From Anaeramoeba flamelloides (taxonomy: Eukaryota; Metamonada; Anaeramoebidae), in NCBI GenBank assembly GCA_027625915.1, contig JANTQA010000070.1, positions 6,887,001-6,951,000 on the forward strand: a DNA stretch of 64,000 bases, in the 5' to 3' direction. Of the stretch, positions 56,524-64,000 are shown piece after piece. Each line of letters begins with the position of its first letter. The stretch's first letter is position 1. The notes beneath the pieces are model-generated. The model was given only the letters and a program-made list of their open reading frames with translations, was not told the origin of the DNA and did not search any database. Both the position numbers and the translations under genes were made by a program.

Positions 56524-59105
56524 TTTATTATTTCAGGTGAGTCATATTTTTTTGAAATGGGGCTTATATTAAAAAAAAATAATTATAATAAAAAATTTCT
56601 TAAAAAAAGAAGAATATTGTTGTTTTTCCTCTTTTCTTTAGAATAATAAATCTAAACATAAAATCGAAAATTTGAAGAAACAAAGGAAAATTGATGATTT
56701 TACTCTTTTCTTTTAAATAATAAAAAAAATATCCGCAACTATTAATTAACAATTTTTAATTTAGGTTTCACAATCTAAAAATTTTAAAAAGGAAATGAAA
56801 CTTTTTTTTTACATCAAACTCATATTATATTTTCTCCATTTTGACATTCTCTCAAAAACTTAAAAATTTTGGAAAAAAAAGTGAAAAAATTACTTTTTTA
56901 ATAAATTTGTTTAAGATAAAAAAATCCAAATAATAAAAATTAAACTAATAACATGATTAAAGCTAAATTTCAAAGTTGAAAAATAACATAAATACAGAGA
57001 AAAACACAAATTATCATACTATAAAAAAAAAAGTAAAAATTTCAATTTAGAACTGGTATTTCTGGTATAATTATCATAATAATTTCAATATTGTTCTAAA
57101 ATTTTATACTATGTTTCTAAAAAAAAAAAAAGGTAATATTTTCAGAATTAAAGAAGAAATTTATTAAAATATAATATTAATTGGGAAATTTAATTAAAGA
57201 ATAAAATATATAATCATTATTATAATCTTTTGGTTATATAATAAAATTTCAAGTTTAAATATTAAAAAAGAAAAAATTAAGAACACAATATCAACAAGAC
57301 AGAAAAAAATAATAAAAAGAGAAAAAGAGATGAGTTACAAGAAAAAGACGAAGAAAAAAATGTTGTTTTTTTATTTTTCAAGTGTTAAAAAATCTTTTTT
57401 TATTTCAAATATTGGATATTATTGTCATTATTATTTCTATTATTTATTCATTTTGAGAATTTTCTTGTCTACATTATAAATCGGATAAACCATTTAAAGA
57501 TTCAAATCTACACAATTTATTAATTAAAAATAAATATAAAAAAATAAAAATTCAAAAGATTTAATATTTCAAATTATAAACTCAATAATGATATTTTGAA
57601 ACCAATTTATAAAAAAAAAAAAATAAAAAAATAAATAAATAGATCATGATGTTCAATTAAATGATAGCAGGTTAAGAACATTACTAAGAATTGCACTTCG
57701 TGAAATTGAAAATTTGTGGGATTTAGTAATGACCGATACATCTAGATTTGGTCCAACAAAGGAAGAAAGAAAAAATTTACTTGAAGGCAAAATTGATGAA
57801 TTAGGATTAGACATGGTAGCCGACGAAAACGAGATAAATATTTGGGACGAACCAGAAGATAATCCAAAAAACATTATTTATAATAGTGGTGTTGATCCAA
57901 AAAAAATTGATAAATCTGCAAGGATCTTTGATATTATCCATTGCGCTAATGTCAATAAATTGGTTGAGAAGTTAACAAATAACCAAACAGAAGTTAGATT
58001 TCGTGATGCCTTTATCATGACATATCAATCGTTTATGAAACCTGAGCAATTATTAGGAAAGTTAAAACAAAGGTATAATGCCCCCCCAAAGAAACAAAAT
58101 GAAAATGAAAAAGATTGGGTAAACATGAAAGATATGATCCAAGTAAGAGTGGTATCTGCATTAAATAGTTGGATCAAATCAGGGTGGGCTGATATTGATA
58201 ATAAGTTATTATATCGGCTAATTGATTTTATTAAGACCACAATTGTGCCAACTAGGAAAGCATCCGGAGAAAAATTAATAAAGCTGATTAATGATATGAA
58301 GGCTTCAAAGGAAACATCTGGAACACATACAATTAAAGACAAAATTCCACAGGTCGTTATACCAAAAAATTTATTTAGAAATGATTTTAGTCTAAATGAC
58401 GTTGATGAATTGGAATTCGCTCGACAGTTTACCCTATATATCTTTGAATTATTTCAAAATATCAAGCCTTCAGAATTGGTTACCGAAGCCTGGCAAAAAA
58501 AGGGTTTGCGATCAAAGGCAACAAATGTCTTGACATTAATTAACAAATTCAATGAATATAGTAATTATGTTGCAACACAAATTGTGCTGCCGCTTACTGT
58601 CAAAGATCGAGCAAGAATGTATACCAGGTTTTTAAAAATCGGTAAGGCCTTTTTGGAAATGAATAATTTCGATTCAATAATGTCGACAATTGGCGGCTAT
58701 ACAAACCCTTCAGTGAAAAGATTGAAAAAAACAATCGATGAAGTCCCTAAAAACATTGTAAAATATTTTAATGAATTTAAAAATCTTTTAAAACATGAAC
58801 AGGGCTATAAAGATTATAGAGAAAGATTAGACAAAACTGAACCACCATTGGTCCCTTATTTGGGGATATTTTTAACAGATATCACATTCATTTCGAGCGG
58901 CAGCCCAAGTGTAATAGATGGACTAATCAATTTTTCAAAAAGAAAACTATTATATAATGTCGTAAGTAAAATTCAAGAATATCAACGAGTCAGATTTAAA
59001 TTTCATTCAGTGCACCAAATTCAAATTTTATTCAAAAAAGAACTTCCTTCAAAGAATGATAAAGAACTTTATAAAGATTCTCTTAAAAGAGAACCAAGAA
59101 ATTAA
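48699..59105 (+). CDS. CAP-Gly / coiled-coil / LisH-like / RasGEF protein
   Basis: Six exons: 48699-48831, 48933-49343, 51104-51553, 51711-51923, 54006-54266, 57643-59105. All join in phase 1 and total 2931 nt (976 aa). Residues 6-75 are a CAP-Gly domain (GDKVKVKNQKGTIKFIG, GDNDGTLEGTRHFTGKENHC), which in other proteins binds tubulin or EB1 tails. A Ser/Lys/Glu-rich linker follows to 181, then a long coiled coil (about 182-402). Exon 5 holds a LisH-like helix (INQLIMQHFEFEGKHLIREK) running into LNDSRLRTLLRIALREIENL. RasGEF_N is at about 575-700 (SARIFDIIHCANVNKLVEKL) and the catalytic RasGEF (CDC25) domain at about 740-960 (FARQFTLYIFELFQNIKPSE, EPPLVPYLGIFLTDITFIS, DGLINFSKRKLL). LisH next to RasGEF is known in protist RasGEFs; the CAP-Gly head is the odd part. 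Single-gene status rests on in-frame splicing and exons lacking their own starts. Confidence 0.75.
49712..49939. mobile_element. MITE family H, copy 3
   Basis: A 228-bp element in the second intron of the CAP-Gly RasGEF gene. Left end TACTATCTGTTGTAAAATAA then TTTTCATTCAGC; right end GCTGAATGAAAATTTTATTC then TTTTACCATTAACAGTA. The best inverted ends of the family. Non-coding. Confidence 0.7.
53005..53456. repeat. Palindrome array D5
   Basis: In the fourth intron of the CAP-Gly RasGEF gene. It includes an AGGATTTTATTTACTTTGG.../...TTTCTAAAGTAAAAAAAACC palindrome (about 53159-53234), two direct copies of AACCTAGAACACTTCACAAA, a TTTCTAGAATTTAAAA/TTTCAAATCCTGGAAAA pair and linkers GCACTCGATGGGA and GACACTCGACGGCA. 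Ends in CCTAACG. Confidence 0.65.
54629..55803. mobile_element. Non-autonomous DNA transposon with ~185-bp inverted ends and 8-bp target duplication
   Basis: A 1175-bp element flanked by identical CATTGTTT at 54621-54628 and 55804-55811. An 8-bp duplication is typical of hAT-type transposition. Roughly 185 bp at each end (54629-54813 and 55619-55803) are inverted copies of each other, sharing AAGCGAAGCGAAAATTTGCG, TTCTAAGATTGAAAATACAT and AAGCTGATCGATCATGAAAA. Further in are GCGAAAA repeats and a dense field of TTGACAT, ATGTCAA and GTTAACAT motifs. The centre (55173-55320) is G-rich. No transposase frame. It sits in the last intron of the CAP-Gly RasGEF gene. Confidence 0.8.
55173..55320 (+). 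repeat. G-rich degenerate GGTTAGGGTA tract with central (TA)n
   Basis: Irregular repeats of GGTAGGTTAGGGTATGTTGG type for about 95 bp, then a palindromic GGTATA(TA)nTATACC core at 55276-55298, then GTAGGGTAGGTTAGAG. At least ten runs of three or four G lie on the plus strand, in an otherwise A+T-dominated region. Confidence 0.7.
55900..56570 (+). repeat. Family E repeat, copy 4
   Basis: Shows GAGGCTTTGAGGATTTTATC, AAATCAAAATCATTTTTTC, the T/C tract, ATATAATGTCTTTTAAAATT, AAAAAATCCGTAATACTCAT and the core 56283-56559. The core is bounded by CATTTCAAAAATTGTGATTC and GTGAGTCATATTTTTTTGAA. A 30-bp (AT)n run sits at 56491-56520, at the same place as in copy 1. In the last intron of the CAP-Gly RasGEF gene. 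Confidence 0.65.
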
Positions 59106-59504
59106 ATTTAATAAATTTATAATAATTAATCGTTATTTTTTTTTTTTTTTAGTAATTATATATATATATATATATATATATAAATATATTAATAGTAATT
59201 TCTTGATAAAAATTATTATTAATTATTAGAATTATCATTAAGGGACTAATCTCTATTGAATTTTTTTACCTAAATTTAATAGAGATTGAGAAATTTTTTT
59301 GCCAATTACTTTTATTTGTAAAAACCTGTTTATTTTCCATATTTAGCATATTTCTAGATAAGGAAACCTTATTTAGAAATTGGACAAAAAAAAATAATAG
59401 AGACGAGTACATTAATATTTTTTTTGTGAAAAAAAAGAAAATGAATTACAATTGGAATATTTTTCTTAAAAATTTCAATTAACAAAATTTCTTCATTTTT
59501 TTTT

Positions 59505-59935
59505 TTAAAATTGAAGAAATGTAAATTATACCCTAGATGTGCCCTTTATACTTGGAATTTCTGGAAGGAAATTTAAGAGTAAAACAATAGATTTCATGGT
59601 TGGTCAATTAATGAAAGTAATTTCAAACCCTCTTGGAGAAAATTAATTCATTGAGGTTTTTTTCTTTTTATATGTTTAGAAATATTAATCTCTCTTTTTA
59701 ATCGGGAAGGGATAAACATAAAAAATTATCAATATTTTCTATGATTTCTTTATTTTATTTTTAAAACATAAGGGATAGATATATTTGTATTTTTTATTTA
59801 TTTTTAATATCTGTTGGGAATTAAATAAATTTGCTGAATTTTAGACTTTGGTTAGACTTGGTGTATAACTTAAATACTATTGAGTTATAAATAATGAATT
59901 TTAATTTTTTATTATTGTGAAATATTTTTGTAATG
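59505..59935 (-). mobile_element. Second, more decayed LINE 3' fragment
   Basis: Colinear with 29500-29930: TTGAAGAAATGTAAATTATA, GGAAATTTAAGAGTAAAA, GAGGTTTTTTTC, GAAATATTAATCT, TATCAATATTTTCTA, GAGTTATAAATAATGAATT and GTGAAATATTTTTG. Same orientation (element 3' end at the low coordinate, T-run before it) but truncated at about 59935, as expected for 5'-truncated LINE copies. The zinc-binding frame is no longer open. Confidence 0.6.
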
Positions 59936-59937
59936 TA

Positions 59938-60140
59938 TAGTAGAATGCCGTAGAATGCTGTAGGGTGCTGTCAAGTGCCTAGGTTTTTTTTTTAATTTTT
60001 GAAATAAACCGAAAATTAAATAAATTTTCTTTTTATTTCAAAAAGTAAAAAAAATCCTAAATGTGATTTTCCAGAATTCAAAAGAATAGAGAAAAATCCA
60101 GTGAGTTAACTCAATTCTTTTAAATTATCGAAAACCTAAT
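59938..60140. repeat. Palindrome array D6
   Basis: Starts with three linker units, ATGCCGTAGAATGCTGTAGG then GTGCTGTCAAGTGCC. A palindrome follows at about 59983-60057 (AGGTTTTTTTTTTAATTTTT / AAAAAGTAAAAAAAATCCT), then a second at 60064-60136 (TTTTCCAGAATTCAAAAGAA / TTCTTTTAAATTATCGAAAA). It abuts the LINE fragment. Confidence 0.65.
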
Positions 60141-61158
60141 GGCAGTTTTTTTTAATTTAAGAATTTAAGAGAAATTTTCTGAAATTTTGGGTTTAACTTT
60201 TTTTATCTATTTCACTTTTTTTCCAGAATGGTTATCTTGAATCAGGTGTGGGTGTTTGTTATGTTGTTTCTATAATTGATTGATCTTCAGGCTTAGTATT
60301 AATATGTGTTCAAAAAGTCAATTTTTATTTATTTTTTTTTCCGAAATCCGAATTGATGACTCTAGAACTAATAGGTTGGGGGATATTTAATAATAATTTT
60401 TATTTTTTGGGGATGTCAATTAAAATTCTTATTTCTCCTTTATTTAATCACCTGAAACAAATTGTTTTAAAAAATCTCCATAAAGCTAAACCTAATTCAA
60501 AATTTCCATCAAGAACCTAAAAATCATATTTTTTTATAACTAACTTCCAACCTTTTAACCTTTCATTCTTCAATTCGAATTGGAAGAAAAAATTAAAAGT
60601 AAATTTATTTTTGAACTATTTTAAAACCTATATTTAAACTCAAATTAAATTCAAGATCGATAAGCTAATAACCAAAATAATATCTCACCATACCCAATAC
60701 AAGATAATAATTTTATTTCAAATTCCAGGGTTTATCAACCTTAAATATGATATTACTTAAAGAACTAAAAATAAATTAGAAAGTGAATATTGAGAGTCAT
60801 CTCAGGAATTTTACTTATTATCTAAATAGAATAATATTAAATGATACCTACGGGTTTTTTCAGTTGAACTAACTCCTTTATTTGTTCCATTTTTAAGGTA
60901 TAATTAAAAAACAATTTCTTAAAAAAGAAAGAAATACTCAACAAAATATTGTTCTCATATGAGCAAATAAGTTGTCTAAATTATTATTTATTGTATTAAC
61001 ATTTTTGTTCACTACCTTAGTAGAATTTTCTGTCAATTGAAACACTATTAAACTAGAAATTAAAACTGAATATTAAAAATTTTCAATTCATTTTTTATTC
61101 CTCTTTTTATTAGCAATTTAAGCTCCCATTCTTTTCCTTTCAGAACAATTTCAAGAAA
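60141..61158. other. Intergenic, nothing supported
   Basis: A+T-rich region before the AP-1 sigma gene. No repeats shared with the rest of the window were noticed. Confidence 0.45.
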
Positions 61159-61914
61159 ATGATTTATTTCCTTCTTTTAGCAAACAAACAAGGCAAAATA
61201 AGACTTTCCAAATGGTACCAAAACTTTACAAAAAAACAAAAAACAAAGCTCCAAAAAGAAGTTGTTAGTTTATGTTTATCAAGATCCCAACGATCTTGTA
61301 ATTTTATTGAATGGAACGATTATAAAATTATCTATAGAAGGTATATTATTTAGCCTATACTTTTTATTTTTTTTGTTGTTGTTATTATTTTCCTTTAATA
61401 ATTCAACAAGGTTTGGGCTTCTGTAAAAATTTTTTTTTTGTTTTTTTTTTTTGTTTTCTTCTTTTTGTATTTGTAAAAAATCAGATATGCTTCACTTTAT
61501 TTCATGATTTGTTGTGACACAGAAGACAACGAACTTATTGGCCTTGAAATAATTCATCACTTTGTTGAAATTTTAGATAAATACTTTGGAAGCGTAATAT
61601 TCCATTTCTTTTGTTTTTTTCTTTTTCCTTTTTTGTATTTTTTACCTGTTCTTTGCAGCATAGACATTTTAAACATAAAACCTTTTCTTGAATTTAAATT
61701 ATCTCTTGAATCATAATTGTTAAACAAATTTCTTTTTGAAAAGGTATGTGAATTAGATATTATTTTCAATTTCCAAAAAGCCTACAATGTTCTTGATGAA
61801 GTCATAATTGATGGGAAATTGCAGGACTCAAGTAAAAAATCAATCTTACGATCAGTTGGAACGCAAGACTTTTTAATTTTAAACGCACCTGAAACTGGGA
61901 CTTTAAATCTATAA
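61159..61914 (+). CDS. AP1S: Adaptor complex AP-1 sigma subunit
   Basis: Small subunit of the clathrin adaptor AP-1 at the trans-Golgi network and endosomes. Three exons: 61159-61340, 61485-61593 and 61744-61914, with introns of 144 and 150 bp and all junctions in frame (IIYRR/YASLYF and KYFGS/VCELDII). The product is 153 aa, the normal length. Whole-length match to the family: [78 protein letters not shown] and [27 protein letters not shown] and the LDE-x-x-x-D-G-x-x-QDSSKKS end favour AP-1 over AP-2 sigma. The start is the first ATG in the frame. Acceptors are TCAG and GAAAAG. Confidence 0.93.
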
Positions 61915-63829
61915 GCAAATCCTTTTGATGAAAATTATCAATCTAATTTGATTATTTATGGATTTTTTTTTACTTTGCTTTCAAAAGAACAAGATCTTTT
62001 CAAGTATCAAATTATTTGATAGGAGGTAAAAGATCTTTTATATTAATTCACTCTTTTGAAAACATTTTTCTGAATTTAAATCCAAAATAATCATCACCTT
62101 TTTTTATCTATTTTTTTTTTTTTCATTTTTTTCATTTCTTAAATGAGTTATTTTATTCGAAAGACGATGACAAAACCCTTACTTTGTCAAATTTAGAGGG
62201 TTACAAAACAGCAACAAATCAGATTAAATTGAATTAACTTGATTGTCCTTAAATAAAACAATTTGTTTTAAATTGAAGAAAAACAAGTATTTGGAAATAT
62301 AAAATAAGAAAAGATTGGATTTTTTGTAATTGAAAATCCTTTTAACTTTTTGTTTTAATTGAATTCTTTATAATTGAAAAATCTTTTTTCAACTTGATTT
62401 TTATGAATTGAATTATTAAATTAAGGGGGTAGCTACGATAAAGGAAAATTATTCAATTTTTTTACAATTTTGAAAAGGATCAGAAAATAACATTTTTTAC
62501 TTGGGCTGTAACTCATTGATTTTTATTCTTTAAAGTATTTAATTCATTAGATTTTTTAATTTTTTTTTTCAAAGTGTAAAAGAAATTGCCAAAATAAAAT
62601 GCTGAGTTGAAATGCTTAAAATAATATTTCGAATGTTGAATGGCTTATCTTTTATCCTTATCTCAAAATTCTATTGTGGCATTAATTTTTTTTTTTTTAG
62701 TTTTTTCATCATTTTTGAGATTTTAAGCATGACAACAAAAAGCAATAAGAAAGATTTTTTTATTAGTAAAATTTGGGATAGATGGATTTTGTTTAAAATT
62801 AATAGCAATATTACAATTGTGAGAATCACAAAAGAAAATACAAAAGGGATTTAATAGCGTGAAGGATTCCAAAAAAAAAAAATAATTATCCCAAAACATT
62901 ACTGGTTAAGATTTTCAACACTTGGATTTGGTGGAATTGGAGAAGTGAATATGATTATATTTTATCAAATTTTAAACCACAAAATAGCTATAATTTTTAT
63001 AATAAGAATTTAAAATTATATCCCTCCCAAAAAAAACTAAACAAATAAAAAATTTTAAAATCAAACCAATTTTATCAATACTTTTCTCTTCATTTATTGC
63101 TTCTCAATACTTAAACAAAAATATCAAATAATTTTTTTAAAAATTTTTTTTAGATAATCTCGATCACTAACCACTAAAATAAAATAGTCTTCTCCCACCT
63201 CTCTTAAATGTTTATCTTATCTTATGATGTAGCTACTCCCTTAATGTGTTTGTATTTTTTGTTATTTTTTTTTTTTTAATGAGAAACTGATTAAAATTTT
63301 TATTGTAATCGGATTTTTTAAGAATGAAATCCTAAGAAAAATTTTGTTTTCGTTGAATTTTCATTTTAAATAAAAAGATCCAAAAAAAGTAAATTTTACA
63401 ATACTCTTTTGATAAAAAAATCACTCCCTGAGTACAGAATAAAACCACAACAAATGAGGAAGAGCCTTGAATACTATATTTTGAGATTACAAAAGATTAT
63501 TTTGGGGGGAAAATTCCTATTTGGAATAAGAAGTTAAGGAAACCTGGAATTAATCAATGAATGAGATAAAAATTCTTTTCAAGTTAAATTATATAAGCAG
63601 AGACTTGGAAGAATTTGTAAATTATTTATAATTTTAAATCGGGTCCAAAATTTAATAGTAACATTATAATAAACGTTATTGCTCCTATAAAAATCTATCA
63701 AATATTTGGAAAATTCTTAAATATACTTTTCAAAACATAATTAAACCAAGCAGGGGAATTTTCAAGTCAATTAACATCTGGATTAGAAATATATAATGAT
63801 AAATTTGCAACACTATTTAAACTCTTGGA

Positions 63830-63866
<37 letters not shown>

Positions 63867-64000
63867 AATTCAAAAAATAGGGGCCCAAATTTCGAGATCT
63901 CGTTCTAGAATTATTGGATTTCAATATGATGTTGGGCAGTTGATTAATGATGTAATTTAAATAAAATTTTCTACTTCATAATTTATTAACCAAACTTTTG
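61915..64000. other. Terminal region, no supported gene
   Basis: Holds a T-rich stretch at 62100-62135 and a short frame at 62738-62854 starting MTTKSNKKDFFISK that I cannot identify. A patch at 62908-63000 has a minimal kinase glycine-loop resemblance. An (AT)n run lies at 63833-63861. Nothing is strong enough to call. Confidence 0.45.

Noticed and set aside
58025-58342. 105-codon minus-strand frame
   Set aside because: Antisense to the RasGEF coding exon.
62612-62854. 80-codon frame as a gene
   Set aside because: The first half is Phe/Ile-rich; the second half (MTTKSNKKDFFISK...) looks more protein-like but is only about 38 codons, has no family match and no clear splice partner.
1-64000. 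tRNA, rRNA or CRISPR loci
   Set aside because: No cloverleaf with both A and B boxes, no rRNA-like conserved stretch and no regularly spaced identical repeats with unique spacers were seen. The palindrome arrays have variable modules and no spacers.

Overview
ORGANISM. This is a strongly A+T-rich nuclear window (by eye about four-fifths A+T, not counted) from a unicellular eukaryote. It has GT-AG introns, A and T homopolymer runs of up to about 30, (AT)n microsatellites, Asn/Gln/Lys/Glu-rich proteins and several families of short dispersed repeats. The gene set (a Ras-like GTPase with tandem BTB domains and a CaaX box, a very large RasGEF, a PIAS-type SUMO ligase, Integrator subunit 6) suits a free-living amoeboid or flagellated protist. 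The Glu-Asn-Lys low-complexity style and the Ras/BTB/RasGEF expansion remind me of Anaeramoeba, but that is a guess from style, not a demonstrated assignment. LAYOUT. I support ten protein genes. Minus strand: a Gln/Asn/Pro-rich protein (966-1856), a Ras-like GTPase with two BTB domains (4145-5335), a UMP-CMP-type nucleoside monophosphate kinase (10204-13474, two exons) and spliceosomal SmF (28248-28660, two exons). Plus strand: INTS6 (17449-25685, two exons), an enolase with an N-terminal docking-like domain (33637-35342, two exons), a PIAS/Siz SP-RING protein (40058-41542), a leucine-rich-repeat protein (45225-46102, two exons), a CAP-Gly / coiled-coil / LisH-like / RasGEF protein (48699-59105, six exons) and the AP-1 sigma subunit (61159-61914, three exons). 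Several genes appear only when pieces are joined across introns of 1.7-5.7 kb. Every proposed join keeps the reading frame, and joined lengths match the families: 194 aa for the kinase, 859 aa for INTS6, 976 aa for the RasGEF protein, 153 aa for AP-1 sigma. REPEATS. Most non-coding DNA between and inside genes is built from recurring elements, which I name A to I: a ~450-bp dispersed repeat (A), a ~300-bp element split by an insertion in one copy (B), a short conserved segment (C), modular palindrome arrays (D, six arrays), a ~700-bp repeat with a small inverted-repeat core (E), a ~770-bp repeat carrying a LINE insertion in one copy (F), a short ~100-bp segment (G), a ~227-bp MITE with long terminal inverted repeats (H, three copies) and a ~195-bp TA-flanked mariner-type MITE (I, three copies). 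Two larger non-autonomous DNA elements stand out. One is 1137 bp, flanked by TA, with iterated TCGCGATAA motifs, in the INTS6 intron. The other is 1175 bp, flanked by an 8-bp duplication, with ~185-bp inverted repeats, many GTTAAC/GTTGACA motifs and a G-rich centre, in the last intron of the RasGEF gene. HOW THE GENES RELATE. There is no operon-like organisation. Functionally the set mixes housekeeping (glycolysis, nucleotide metabolism, splicing, Integrator, clathrin/AP-1 traffic, SUMOylation) with small-GTPase signalling (GTPase-BTB protein, CAP-Gly RasGEF). LIMITS. Splice sites, starts, repeat boundaries and percent identities were judged by eye. No database search or RNA evidence was available.
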